A DNA stretch of 64,000 nucleotides from PALSA-612 sp963791225 (GCA_963791225.1 CAWBRV010000003.1:1488001-1552000); one strand, 5' to 3'; counted from the stretch's first letter, positions 49,201-60,043 are shown. Notes: a model not told the origin generated them from the sequence alone. Program-made: numbers and translations.

Positions 49201-50757
49201 TTAGCCGCCGTCGGAGTTGTCGGGGCAGGTCTTGTCCTCGAAGACGTAGGTCTCCTGTGTCTGGTTCGTCGGGCTGAACGTCCCCTGTGCGGGAGCGCCG
49301 GGTGTGATCTGGAGCCGCAGCTTGAGCGGGCTGACGGCCGTCGCCGGCTGGTCGACGAGCGTCCAGACGTGGGTGAGGGAGCTGCCCGCGCCCGACGTCA
49401 CGGAGGTGTTCTGGAACAACGTCTCCGGGTAGTTCGCCGTCGCGCTGCCGGGATTCACGGTCTCGGTGATGTCCCAAGCCTTGCCGTATGGGTCGTCGCC
49501 GCAGACGCGGCCCTGTACGGCGATGGTGATGGTCTCCGTGTCCTTGCCGGCGGTGTTCAGGAAGCTGAAGGTCGGCAGCTGGAACTTGAACCCGCGCGGC
49601 TTGTGGTAGCCGACCGTCCAGTTCTGCGAGACGGTCAGCAGCCCGACCGCGGCCGTCGACGGTCCACCGACCGTCGCGGTGACGTCTCCGGTCGCCTTGT
49701 ACTCGGTGCCGAAGCCAGGGAAGTCCTCGGACTTCGGCTTGACGACGAGCGTCGAGATGCCGTCCCCGCCGGTCGCCATGTTCTCGGGGTCGAATGTGAT
49801 CGTCCCGTACTTGAGCAGGTCGAGGGCGTTCCAGAAGATCTTCCGATTCTTGGCCGGGCCCGGCTGCGGCAGGTCGCGATCTCCGCCGAGGAGCCCGCAG
49901 CGAATCGCGTCCGGCAGCTTCTCCTTGATCACGACCTTCACGCCGAGTCGCAGCTCCTTGCCCGCGAGCGCGGCGTGACCGGCGGGGCCGTAATGCGTCT
50001 CGCGGGCCGGCGTGTTGACGACGGTGATCTCCTGCGCCTGGATCAGGAGGATCGTGCGCATGATGCCGTTGCCCGAGCCGGCGAGCGGGGCAGGGGCCGT
50101 GCCGGGCTGGGTCGGGCCGTTGCAGGCGTCGTCGCTCCGGCCGGCAACTGCGAGCGCTCTCGCGCCTCGAGCATGGGCGGCCGAGTCGGCAGCGATCAGA
50201 AACGCCTGCAGCGGATCGAGCTGCGTCGTCGGTGTAGCCGCCTTGGCCAGGTCGATCGCGGGTCGGTGGTGCAGCCCGAGATCGCGCACGATCAGCCCGA
50301 GGAGGGACGCCTGCGAGGCCGACCTCGCTGCCGTGGAACGGACTCCTGCGGAGAGCTGCTGCGCCAGTGTCGCGCCGTCGAGCTTGACGCCCGCCTGGCC
50401 GTACAGCTGCGCGAGGCCGGCAACGGTCATCGTGTCGTGGCGCCCGAGGGAATCGGCGGCGACGCGGAGCTGGAAGTCGTAGAGGTTGAACGAGGACGGA
50501 AGACCTCGTGCGCCCGGTATGAGCGCTTTCCCGGTCGCGGTGAAGACCGGGAGATGGAGTGCCTTCGCGACGGCGAGGATGGCGTTGTAACGAGCGCCGG
50601 CGGTCTTCGCCGCCGAGACGCGGGAGGCGAGCTGTGCGGCCAGTGCCGGCGGCGACGCGCTGCCCGAGCCTGCCGCGCGGGCGGCGAGGCCCGCCAGGCA
50701 GACGGCGGTCCCGATCAGGAAGAGGCAGCCGGTGCGACGGAAAGAGTCTGCGGTCAT
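49201..50757 (-). CDS. Secreted protein of unknown function
   Basis: The 518-residue product has a signal peptide (CLFLIGTAVCLAGLAARAAG) followed by an Ala/Ser-rich helical region, then, from about residue 240, beta-rich sequence with FDPENMATGGDG and a late VFEDKTCPDNSDGG end with a Cys. I do not recognise a family. The ATG is preceded by GGAGGTGA, the strongest Shine-Dalgarno sequence in the window. It lies between PIP synthase and inositol-phosphate synthase on the same strand, so a role in the cell envelope is plausible but unsupported. Confidence 0.75.
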   Translation of the reverse strand: MTADSFRRTGCLFLIGTAVCLAGLAARAAGSGSASPPALAAQLASRVSAAKTAGARYNAILAVAKALHLPVFTATGKALIPGARGLPSSFNLYDFQLRVAADSLGRHDTMTVAGLAQLYGQAGVKLDGATLAQQLSAGVRSTAARSASQASLLGLIVRDLGLHHRPAIDLAKAATPTTQLDPLQAFLIAADSAAHARGARALAVAGRSDDACNGPTQPGTAPAPLAGSGNGIMRTILLIQAQEITVVNTPARETHYGPAGHAALAGKELRLGVKVVIKEKLPDAIRCGLLGGDRDLPQPGPAKNRKIFWNALDLLKYGTITFDPENMATGGDGISTLVVKPKSEDFPGFGTEYKATGDVTATVGGPSTAAVGLLTVSQNWTVGYHKPRGFKFQLPTFSFLNTAGKDTETITIAVQGRVCGDDPYGKAWDITETVNPGSATANYPETLFQNTSVTSGAGSSLTHVWTLVDQPATAVSPLKLRLQITPGAPAQGTFSPTNQTQETYVFEDKTCPDNSDGG

Positions 50758-50836
50758 TCGATCACCTCCGGAGTCCGGTTGTGGTCGCCTGCGCCGCAGC
50801 CCCGGATGATGCCTGTTTCCCGGCTGGGAAGTGTGG

Positions 50837-51481
50837 TCAGCCGCGGTCGCGGAGCTGCGAGCGGACGCTCAGGATGCGCTGGAAGACCGTGATCCAGGCG
50901 GTGACGGCAAGCAGGTAGATCGCCCACTGAAGCCCGCCCCAGGGCGCGATCAGGAGGCCGACCGCGATCACGATCACCCGCTCCGCGCGGCTGCCGATCC
51001 CGACGTCGCCGCGCAGCCCGAGCGCCTCGGCCCGCGCACGTGTGTAGCTGACGAGGAAGGAGCCGACGACACCTGCGAACGCGAACGCGAGCGCCGTCTC
51101 GTTTCCCTCGCTCGCGAAGACGAGCCCGATCGAGCCGAGCATGAACGCCTCGCCGATCCGGTCCGTCGTCGAGTCGATGAAGGCGCCGAAGGGGGTCGCT
51201 TTCCCGCCCGCGCGCGCGAGTGCGCCGTCGAGGATGTCGAGCACCGAGCCGAGGACGAAGAGCGCCGCCCCGAGCCAGTAGTAGAGGAGGTGGTTGCGGT
51301 ACTGGAAGTGGACGGCGACGCCGCCGGCGATGCAGATGAGGACGCCCGAGATCGTGAGTGCCGTCGGTGTCAGCCGCGTCTGCGCGAGCCCGCTCATCGA
51401 GCGGGACGCGATGCGGCGCGCCTCGTCCGTATACGTCTGCTTGAGTCGCTGCGGCGTCGCGGCTCGGCTCACGCGGGCCAC
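50837..51481 (-). CDS. CDP-alcohol phosphatidyltransferase, probable phosphatidylinositol-phosphate synthase
   Basis: This membrane enzyme probably joins CDP-diacylglycerol to inositol-3-phosphate. The 214-residue product has the family motif D-x2-D-G-x2-A-R-x8-G-x3-D-x3-D spelled by DILDGALARAGG and GAFIDSTTDR. The GAFIDSTTDRI form and ARAEALGLRGDVGIG resemble mycobacterial PgsA1 (PIP synthase) more than glycerophosphate transferases. Inositol-phosphate synthase in the same strand run supports this. GTG 51481 is taken as start; GTG 51472, seven bases after TAGCGT, is possible. Confidence 0.8.
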   Translation of the reverse strand: MARVSRAATPQRLKQTYTDEARRIASRSMSGLAQTRLTPTALTISGVLICIAGGVAVHFQYRNHLLYYWLGAALFVLGSVLDILDGALARAGGKATPFGAFIDSTTDRIGEAFMLGSIGLVFASEGNETALAFAFAGVVGSFLVSYTRARAEALGLRGDVGIGSRAERVIVIAVGLLIAPWGGLQWAIYLLAVTAWITVFQRILSVRSQLRDRG

Positions 51482-51511
51482 GCTAGCACCACTTCCGGGC
51501 GGGATCTGGCG

Positions 51512-52288
51512 CTACGACGCGACGGGCTCGGCTGCCGCGTCGCGCCGGCGGCCGGTGATGAACGCGGCGACGCGGCGCCGGTGGATGATCGCGCCGGCGA
51601 GGATCGCGACGAATGCGCCGGCGAGGCAATCGAGCCAGAAGTGGTTCGCCGTCGCCATCACGGAGAAGCAGACCCAGGCCGGCCAGAGCAGCCACAGCAC
51701 CTTGGCCCACCAGTGCTTGACGATGTAGGCGAGCGTGATGCCGACGATGAGCGCGTCGGCGGCGTGCAGGCTCGGCATCGCCGCGTACTGGTTCGACGCG
51801 AACTCGATCACGCCGCTCCCATGGTTCAGCGACGCGAACTGCCCGAGCATGTCGAAGAAGCCGTCCTGCGGGAACATGCGGGGCGGGGCGGTCGGATAGA
51901 CGACGTACCCGATGAACCCGATCACACCCGCGAGCAGCACCCAGTTCCGGAACTTGCGGAAGTGTTCGTTGCGACGCAGGTAGACCCACAGCAACGCGAA
52001 GCCGAGAACCGTGAACTCGGACATCCAGTACGTCCAGGAGACCGCGAGCTCCAGCCAGTGCGACGACTCCGCGGCCTTCTGGAACGTGATCTCGAACAGG
52101 TCGCCGATCCTGTTCTCGGTGCTGATCACCCAGTGGCCGTGCGCGATCGCCAGGGGCCGGTCGTGTCCGGCCAGGCCGCGGGCGACCTGGTACACGGCCA
52201 GAAAGCCGAACCAGATCACGAGCTGGAGACCGAAGTCCTTCCAGCCGCGCGGCAGGAAGCGCCGCCCGAGCGCGGTCACTGCCGTCAT
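51512..52288 (-). CDS. PAP2-superfamily membrane phosphatase/phosphotransferase
   Basis: The 258-residue product has about six membrane spans and the PAP2_3-type (inositolphosphotransferase-like) motifs YPTAPPRMFP, AAMPSLHAADAL and ATANHFWLDCLAGA, which contain the catalytic His residues. Such enzymes dephosphorylate or transfer lipid-linked phosphates. It ends 30 bases before the PIP synthase gene on the same strand, so it may remove the phosphate from PIP to give phosphatidylinositol, or transfer phosphoinositol. The long upstream in-frame extension is shadow of the divergent gene. Confidence 0.8.
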   Translation of the reverse strand: MTAVTALGRRFLPRGWKDFGLQLVIWFGFLAVYQVARGLAGHDRPLAIAHGHWVISTENRIGDLFEITFQKAAESSHWLELAVSWTYWMSEFTVLGFALLWVYLRRNEHFRKFRNWVLLAGVIGFIGYVVYPTAPPRMFPQDGFFDMLGQFASLNHGSGVIEFASNQYAAMPSLHAADALIVGITLAYIVKHWWAKVLWLLWPAWVCFSVMATANHFWLDCLAGAFVAILAGAIIHRRRVAAFITGRRRDAAAEPVAS

Positions 52289-52390
52289 GCCGCTTGTCCG
52301 CCCCTCGTCAGCACAACTGCCGGATTCTAACGTGCCGTGCAGCCGATGCAATCCCGGCGGGCGTGTTTCGGGCGCGCGCATACTCCTGCG

Positions 52391-53530
52391 ATGACCAATG
52401 TCCTGTTCGTGTGTGCGGGAAACGCGGGCCGATCGCAGATGGCGCGCGCGTTCTTCGCCGACCACGGCTGGCCGGTTCGCGCCGCGGGGACCCACCCGGC
52501 GACAGGCCTCGACCCGAACGCGGTCGAGGCGATGCACGAGGTCGGGATGGAGTTCGGCGACGCGCGGCCGCGTCGCGTGATACTGGAGGACGTCGAGTGG
52601 GCCGACATCGTCGTCCGCATGGGGTGCGGCGACGCGTGTCCGGTCGCGCCGGGAGCCGCGAATCGCGACTGGCCGATCGACGACCCCGCCGGGCGCGGGA
52701 CGGAGGAGACGCGGGCGATCCGCGACGAGATCGGCCGCCGCGTCGCGGCACTCGTCGCCGAGTTGCGCGTCGAGGGCTCGGGGTACCTCCGGGCAGGGTT
52801 CGCCGAGTGCTACGACGCCTATCGTCCGCACCCGCCGGCGGCGATGCTCGACCTGCTCTGCCGCTACACGGGCGCCGAGCGGCCCGCCCTCGTCGTCGAC
52901 CTGGGGAGCGGGACGGGCCTTTCCGCCGAGGTGTGGGCGGGCCGTGCGCAGCGGGTCGTCGGCGTCGAGCCGAACCCGGCCATGCGCGACGTCGCCGTTT
53001 CTCGCGCTCCGGAGGGCGTCTCCTACGTCGGTGCGCACGCCGCGGAGACCGGGATCGAGGACGGCGTCGCCGACGTCGTCACCGCCTCGCAGTCCTTCCA
53101 CTGGATGGCGGCGCAGCCGACGCTTGCCGAGGCGGCGCGCATTCTCCGGGCCGGCGGCGTCTTCGCCGCCTACGACTACGAGTGGCCGCCGACGATCGAT
53201 CCCGACGTCGACGCCGCCTGGGAGGACGTGATGCGGGCGGTCGACAACCACGGCCGCGTGCGCAAGGCCGAGCATCTCGAGCGCATGCGTGCGAGCGACC
53301 GGTTCCGATACGTCAGGGAGGTTCTGCTCCACTCCGAGGAGTCGGGCGGGGCCGAACGTGTCATCCAGAGCGCGTGGACGCTCGGTCCGGTCGCAAAACG
53401 TCTCGAGTCAGGCGAGTGGACTGAGGATGGAATCGGCCTGACGAGACTCCGCGAGGTCGCGACGCGCGTGCTCGGCGATCGGATCGTTCCGTTCCTGTTC
53501 AGCTACCGCGTCCGAATCGGCGTGCGTTAG
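52391..53530 (+). CDS. Low-molecular-weight phosphatase/arsenate reductase fused to a SAM methyltransferase
   Basis: The 379-residue product has two domains. Residues 1-130 are LMW-PTP/ArsC-like: VLFVCAGNAGRSQMA holds the P-loop C-x5-R and DWPIDDPAG the general acid. Residues about 140-379 are a class I methyltransferase: VVDLGSGTGLSAEVW (SAM), FHWMAAQPTLAEAARIL and AGGVFAAYDY. The partners could be arsenate reduction with methylation, protein dephosphorylation with methylation, or an accidental fusion. The conserved cysteines of ArsM were not seen in the methyltransferase half. CATACT six bases before ATG 52391 supports the start. Confidence 0.78.
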   Translation: MTNVLFVCAGNAGRSQMARAFFADHGWPVRAAGTHPATGLDPNAVEAMHEVGMEFGDARPRRVILEDVEWADIVVRMGCGDACPVAPGAANRDWPIDDPAGRGTEETRAIRDEIGRRVAALVAELRVEGSGYLRAGFAECYDAYRPHPPAAMLDLLCRYTGAERPALVVDLGSGTGLSAEVWAGRAQRVVGVEPNPAMRDVAVSRAPEGVSYVGAHAAETGIEDGVADVVTASQSFHWMAAQPTLAEAARILRAGGVFAAYDYEWPPTIDPDVDAAWEDVMRAVDNHGRVRKAEHLERMRASDRFRYVREVLLHSEESGGAERVIQSAWTLGPVAKRLESGEWTEDGIGLTRLREVATRVLGDRIVPFLFSYRVRIGVR

Positions 53531-54531
53531 CCGCCGATGTAGCTCATCTCGATCTTCGGCTCCGTCGCGGTCTCGGCCGTGCGGAGTTCCGAGTAGCGGT
53601 CGGTGCGCCCGCGCCAGATGGCCGCGATCGCGCCGTCGAGTTCGTCGTCAGACACGCCGCCGCGAACGATCGCGCGCAGGTCGTGCCCGCGCACGGCGAA
53701 CAGGCACGTGAAGAGACGGCCCTCGGCGGAGAGCCGGGCCCGGGTGCAACCGCCGCAGAACGGCTGCGTGACGGACGAGATGACTCCGATCTCGCCGCCG
53801 CCGTCGCGATAGCGCCAGCGCCGCGCGACCTCACCCGCGTAATTCGGATCGGCGGGCTCGATCGGCAGCTCGGCATCGATCGTCTCCAGGATCTCGGCCC
53901 CCGGTACGACGTCGTCCATCCGCCAGCCGTTGGTGTGGCCGACGTCCATGTACTCGATGAAGCGCAGGATGTGCCCCGTGCCGTGGAACCGGCGCGCCAT
54001 CGCCAGCACGCTGCCGTCGTTGACGCCCCGCTTGACGACCATGTTGACCTTCACGGGCGTCAGGCCGGCCGCGGCGGCCGCGTCGATCCCCTCGAGCACG
54101 CGCGCGACGGGGAAGTCGACGTCGTTCATCGTGCGGAACACCTCGTCGTCCAGGGAGTCGAGGCTGACTGTGACGCGACCGAGGCCGGCGGCATGGAGCG
54201 CCTGCGCCTTCTGTGCGAGCAGCGAGCCGTTCGTCGTCAGGGTCAGGTCGAGCCCGCCGATCCGGCTCAGCATGCCGATCAAGCGCTCGAGATCCCGGCG
54301 CACGAGCGGCTCTCCGCCCGTGATCCGGATCTTCTCGACGCCCTGGCGGGCGAACGCCTGCGCGAGCCGGTCGATCTCCTCGAACGTCAGCAGCTCGCGT
54401 CGGTCGAGGAACCGGTGGTCGCGGCCGAACACCTCCTTCGGCATGCAGTAGACGCAGCGGAAGTTGCAGCGATCCGTGACTGAGAGGCGTAGGTCGCGGA
54501 CGGGCCGCCCGAGCGTGTCGACGAGGCTCAT
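53527..54531 (-). CDS. moaA: GTP 3',8-cyclase MoaA (molybdenum cofactor)
   Basis: The radical-SAM enzyme starts molybdenum cofactor synthesis by cyclising GTP. The 334-residue product has the CNFRCVYCM cluster motif, GGEPLVRRDLE, LTTNGSLL, a second cluster motif FCGGCTRARLSAEGRLFTCLF and the C-terminal GG (EMSYIGG) needed with MoaC. ATG start overlaps the ATP-grasp stop as ATGA, yet TAGGCT six bases upstream may give a separate leaderless transcript. No other moa genes are near. Confidence 0.95.
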   Translation of the reverse strand: MSLVDTLGRPVRDLRLSVTDRCNFRCVYCMPKEVFGRDHRFLDRRELLTFEEIDRLAQAFARQGVEKIRITGGEPLVRRDLERLIGMLSRIGGLDLTLTTNGSLLAQKAQALHAAGLGRVTVSLDSLDDEVFRTMNDVDFPVARVLEGIDAAAAAGLTPVKVNMVVKRGVNDGSVLAMARRFHGTGHILRFIEYMDVGHTNGWRMDDVVPGAEILETIDAELPIEPADPNYAGEVARRWRYRDGGGEIGVISSVTQPFCGGCTRARLSAEGRLFTCLFAVRGHDLRAIVRGGVSDDELDGAIAAIWRGRTDRYSELRTAETATEPKIEMSYIGG

Positions 54532-55367
54532 CGTGAAAGCCTAGCCTCGAGGCGCCCGCGCACGGCCGCCGCGAGCCGGTCTGCGGCGCCCTCGGAGTAG
54601 GCGAGGTAGAGCGAGGGCTCGACGAGCTCGAGCTCCAGGACGAGCCCGCCCAGGAGGTCGACGCGGGCATAGAGCGGGAGCTCGGGGGCGACCAGGAGGG
54701 CTGCTTCCGCAACGTGCCGCTCCGCCGTCGTCGCCTCGTACGGGGCGAGCTCCTCCTCGAGGTAGAGCACGTCCCGCGCCCGGCCCGCGGGGAGCTCGGC
54801 GCGTCGGCTCAACGAGTGGGAGTAGGCGCCGTCGAGGTAGACGAGGGAGCTCTCTGCGACGCCCGAGAGCAGCGGCTGGACCATCGCGGTGTCGCCTACG
54901 GCCCCGATCTCGGCGACGAGAGCCTGCGCGGCTTCGTCATCCGCCTCGAAGCGTGCCGAGCGTCGTCCGCCGGCCGAGATTGCCGGCTTGACGACGAACG
55001 CCTCCTCGGGCGGCGCGAAGGGCCCACCCGGATGCACGAAGGCCGTCGGCACGACCGGCACGCCGGCCGTGGCGAGCGCCGTCACGTACCGCTCCTTGTC
55101 CACACCGAACCGGAGGACGGGGAGCGCGTTCTCGATCCGGGGCCGGTCCTCCGCCCAGCGCAGGAACTCCGCCGACCGCTCGGCGTAGTCCCACGCAGAC
55201 CGCACCACGACCAGGTCGAAGCGGCTCCAGTCCACGTTCGGGTCGTTCCAGACCTCCCACACGGGCTCGAGCCCGCGCCCCCGCAGCGCGCCGTCCAGCA
55301 GTGGCGCCTCCTCACCCTCCGGAAGCTCCGCGCACGTGACGAGTCCGATTGGAACTAGATCAGCCAG
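54528..55367 (-). CDS. ATP-grasp ligase, RimK/DcsG-like
   Basis: It probably forms an amide or similar bond at the cost of ATP. The product has LVVVRSAWDYAERSAEFLRW, FVVKPAISAGGRRSARF, MVQPLL, and LYARVDLLGGLVLELELVEP, the ATP-grasp nucleotide and metal motifs; close relatives include DcsG of D-cycloserine synthesis. The start is unclear: no ATG/GTG/TTG precedes the conserved IGLVTCAELPE. CTG 55367 or ATC 55349 are the candidates. It overlaps moaA by four bases and follows an aminopeptidase, which suggests peptide metabolism. Confidence 0.75.
   Translation of the reverse strand: MADLVPIGLVTCAELPEGEEAPLLDGALRGRGLEPVWEVWNDPNVDWSRFDLVVVRSAWDYAERSAEFLRWAEDRPRIENALPVLRFGVDKERYVTALATAGVPVVPTAFVHPGGPFAPPEEAFVVKPAISAGGRRSARFEADDEAAQALVAEIGAVGDTAMVQPLLSGVAESSLVYLDGAYSHSLSRRAELPAGRARDVLYLEEELAPYEATTAERHVAEAALLVAPELPLYARVDLLGGLVLELELVEPSLYLAYSEGAADRLAAAVRGRLEARLSR
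54538..54543 (-). promoter_or_regulatory. -10 box TAGGCT of moaA
   Basis: TAGGCT on the minus strand, six bases before the moaA ATG, inside the end of the ATP-grasp gene. Confidence 0.5.
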
Positions 55368-56449
55368 GCGCCGTTCTCTTGCACGGGCTTGCCGTCGAGC
55401 TCGATCCGCCCGCCCTCGCGCAGGTCCTTGACGATGTCCCAGTGGATCGAGCTCGTGTTCTTCCCGCCGACCTTCTCGTAGCTCTGGCCGAGTGCGAGAT
55501 GGACTGAGCCGTCGATCTTCTCGTCGAAGAGCACGTGCTTCATCGCCCGCGTGATGCCCGGGTTGCAGCCGATGCCGAGTTCGCCGATCCGCCGGGCGCC
55601 CTCGTCGCGGTCGATCAGCGAATGAAGCATCGCTTCGCCCTTCGCCGCCGAGGCGTCGACGACCGCGCCGTCTCGGAAGACGAGGCGGATCCCCGCGAAC
55701 TCGTGCCCCTGGTAGCTCGAGGGGAACTCTGAGAACTCGATCACCCCGTTCGCCGAGTCCTCGAGCGGTGAGTAGAAGAACTCGCCGCCCGGCATGTTGT
55801 CGTGGCCGTCGTCGACGTTCCCCTCGCGGCCGGCGAGGCTGAGGGTGAGATCGGTGCCGGCGCCGACGATGTGCACCTGCTCGGCGGCGTCGAAGCGGTC
55901 GGCGAAGCGCGTCATCCGCTCGGTCTCGCGATCCCAGTCGATCAGGCAGGCGCCGTAGAGGACGTCTTCGAACTGGCTCAGGGTCAGGCCCGCGTCCTGC
56001 GCCAGCGCCTCGGTGGGGAAGGCGCAGCTCACCCACGGGATCTCGCCCGCCATCGTGCGGCGGAAGAAGTAGTGCTCGGCTTCCTTCGTGACCTGGAACC
56101 TCTCGGCCGAGAGGTCGGAGCCGTCCCGGCTGTTCTCGGGCGCGTCCATCGTGATGCGGGCGTCCATGTGGTCCGCGGCGAAGCGGTCGATCTCCGGCAG
56201 CTCGCCGAGCAGCTCTTCGGGCGCCTCCGCTGCCCAGGCCGGGTTCGCCGGCCACATCACGAAGCCGACGCGCAGGATCGGATAGGCGCCGCGGCGGGCA
56301 ATCTCTCGCTGCAGCGCCAGGATCGCGGGCCTCGCGAGCGGCGTCGTCCGGATCAACACCTGCATGCCCGGCTGGACGTCGAGGCAGCGCTCGACGAGGA
56401 GCTTGGCGTACGCCTCGACGCGCGGATCGGCGGAGATCAGAAGAGCCAC
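55355..56449 (-). CDS. M29-family aminopeptidase, copy 2
   Basis: A dinuclear metal aminopeptidase of the thermophilic M29 family (AmpS/aminopeptidase T-like). The 364-residue product has MPGGEFFYSPLEDSANGVI, IGELGIGCNPGI, FDEKIDGSVHLALGQSY and IHWDIVKDL, which include metal and catalytic residues. It is a tandem paralogue of copy 1, with clear similarity throughout. The GTG at 56449 overlaps the end of copy 1 by 13 bases, so it is translationally coupled. Confidence 0.88.
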   Translation of the reverse strand: MALLISADPRVEAYAKLLVERCLDVQPGMQVLIRTTPLARPAILALQREIARRGAYPILRVGFVMWPANPAWAAEAPEELLGELPEIDRFAADHMDARITMDAPENSRDGSDLSAERFQVTKEAEHYFFRRTMAGEIPWVSCAFPTEALAQDAGLTLSQFEDVLYGACLIDWDRETERMTRFADRFDAAEQVHIVGAGTDLTLSLAGREGNVDDGHDNMPGGEFFYSPLEDSANGVIEFSEFPSSYQGHEFAGIRLVFRDGAVVDASAAKGEAMLHSLIDRDEGARRIGELGIGCNPGITRAMKHVLFDEKIDGSVHLALGQSYEKVGGKNTSSIHWDIVKDLREGGRIELDGKPVQENGAWLI

Positions 56450-57546
56450 CTTCCGTTCTCCTGGACGAGCTCGCCGTCGAGCTCGATCCGGCCGCCGCCG
56501 GCCCGCAGCTCCTTGACCATGTCCCAGTGGACGGCGCTCTCGTTCGAGCCGCCGAGATACGGGAACCCCTGCCCGATCGCGAGGTGGATCGTGCCCTCGA
56601 TCTTCTCGTCGAAGAGCGTGTTGCGCATGTGGTTCTGGATGCCCGGGTTGCAGCCGATCCCGAACTCGCCGAGCCGGCGCGCGCCCTCGTCGGCGTCGAG
56701 CATGCCGAGCAGGAACTCCTCGTCCGACGACGCGCTCGCCTCGACGATCTTCCCGCCTTCGAAGCGGAAGCGGACGTCCCCGACCTCGTGGCTCAGGTAG
56801 CAGGCGGGGTACTCGGAATAGCTGATGACGCCCTCGGCCGAGTCCTCGACGGGGGAGTAGAACACCTCTCCGCCGGGCATGTTCGCCCCGAGCGCGTCCA
56901 CGAGCCCGTGACGACCTGCGAGGCTGAACCGGAGATCCGTCCCCGCGCCGACGATCCGCACCTCGTCGGCGGCGTCGAAGCGGTCCGCGATCCGGCGCAT
57001 CGCGGCGGCGAGCGCCTCCCAGTCGACGAGCAGCGCGCCCCAGTAGAAGTCCTCGAACTGGGTCAGCGTCATGCCCGCGTCCTGTGCAAGCGCCTGCGTC
57101 GGGAAGTCGAGCCCCACCCACGGCTTCTCGCCGTTGAAGATGGGCATCAGGTGCGGCCGCGTCGCCTTGCTGCGGAGCGCGGCCCGCTCGGCCGGCACCT
57201 CGGATCCGTTGCGCGTGTTCTCGGGCGCCTCGACGACGATGTACGTGTCCATGTGGTCGAACTCGTGGGCCTCGATCTCGGTCAGCTTCGCTAGCACTGC
57301 CTCGTCGGCCTCGAGGATCCACGCGCGGAGCGGGGGAGTGTCGACGCGCAGGCGCAGGAGCGCGTAGGCGCCGCGCCGCCCGACCTGGCGGCAGACCTCC
57401 TCGAGCAGCGGCCGCGCCGCCGGGCTGCCCATCACGAGCACCTGCCATCCCGGCTGCACGTCGACGCACCGCTCCACGAGCAGCCCGGCGAGCTTCTCCA
57501 CACGAGGGTCGAGCAAGGCCCGCGGAGTGTACGCGTCCAGGGTCAT
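56437..57546 (-). CDS. M29-family aminopeptidase, copy 1
   Basis: Same family as copy 2, with MPGGEVFYSPVEDSAEGVI, FGIGCNPGI, EKIEGTIHLAIGQGF and VHWDMVKELR. 369 residues from the ATG at 57546; the longer GTG/ATG start upstream would run through an AT-rich divergent promoter region and is rejected. Two tandem copies plus an ATP-grasp gene form a minus-strand run, suggesting one copy has a specialised substrate. It is divergent from the heat-shock operon. Confidence 0.88.
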   Translation of the reverse strand: MTLDAYTPRALLDPRVEKLAGLLVERCVDVQPGWQVLVMGSPAARPLLEEVCRQVGRRGAYALLRLRVDTPPLRAWILEADEAVLAKLTEIEAHEFDHMDTYIVVEAPENTRNGSEVPAERAALRSKATRPHLMPIFNGEKPWVGLDFPTQALAQDAGMTLTQFEDFYWGALLVDWEALAAAMRRIADRFDAADEVRIVGAGTDLRFSLAGRHGLVDALGANMPGGEVFYSPVEDSAEGVISYSEYPACYLSHEVGDVRFRFEGGKIVEASASSDEEFLLGMLDADEGARRLGEFGIGCNPGIQNHMRNTLFDEKIEGTIHLAIGQGFPYLGGSNESAVHWDMVKELRAGGGRIELDGELVQENGRWLF

Positions 57547-57553
57547 TCTCAAC

Positions 57554-57582
57554 TTGACACAGAGCGGCTTAGATTTTATTCT
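57554..57582 (+). promoter_or_regulatory. Canonical sigma70-type promoter of the heat-shock operon
   Basis: TTGACA (57554-57559), 17 bases, TATTCT (57577-57582), in the AT-richest stretch of the window. It gives a leader of about 26 bases with GGAAGGA before the dnaK ATG, unlike the leaderless genes. No HAIR element (CTTGAGT-N7-ACTCAAG) was found, although the operon encodes HspR. Confidence 0.8.
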
Positions 57583-57614
57583 GTAGATAGTCGCAACTAC
57601 GGAAGGACCCGGAT

Positions 57615-59512
<1,898 letters not shown>

Positions 59513-59516
<4 letters not shown>

Positions 59517-60043
59517 CCGAGGAGCGCACCGAGCCCGCCGAGGCGGACGCCCCGGCGCCGGACGGGGCCGGCGAGCTCGACGCGGCGACGCGCGAGCGCG
59601 ACGAGTACCTCGACGCGCTCCAGCGGCTGAAGGCCGAGTTCGACAACTACCGCAAGCGCGAGGCCCGCTTGCAGAGCGAGCGGGCCCAGCATGCGGCAGA
59701 GCGTCTCGTCAAGGAGCTGCTGCCGGTGCTCGACGACCTCGAGCGGGCGCTCGAGGCGGCGGCACAGCACGAGGAGGCGAAGCTCGAGGAGGGCGTCGCG
59801 CTCGTGCACCGCGAGTTGCGCGACGCGTTGACTCGCGAAGGGCTCGAGGAGATCGAGACGGACGGCGCCTTCGATCCCCACGTGCACGAGGCGCTGCTCT
59901 CGCAGCCCTCGCAGGCGGACGAGGGTGCGGTGATCGAGGTCGTCCAGAAGGGCTACCGGCTCGGCGACCGTGTGCTGCGCCCCGCGCGCGTGGTCATCGC
60001 CGGACCGAGGGAGGCTCCGCCTGGTGGCGACCGGCACGAGTAG
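59513..60043 (+). CDS. grpE: Nucleotide exchange factor GrpE
   Basis: It releases ADP from DnaK. The 176-residue protein has a long N-terminal helix (RDEYLDALQRLKAEFDNYRK, the GrpE signature) and the beta-wing domain ending VVQKGYRLGDRVLRPARVVI. GTG start overlapping the dnaK stop by four bases. It overlaps dnaJ by 20 bases. Confidence 0.95.

Noticed and set aside
57541..57600. HAIR element for HspR over the dnaK promoter
   Set aside because: Only TCAA-C-TTGA is present; the required CTTGAGT-N7-ACTCAAG arrangement is missing.
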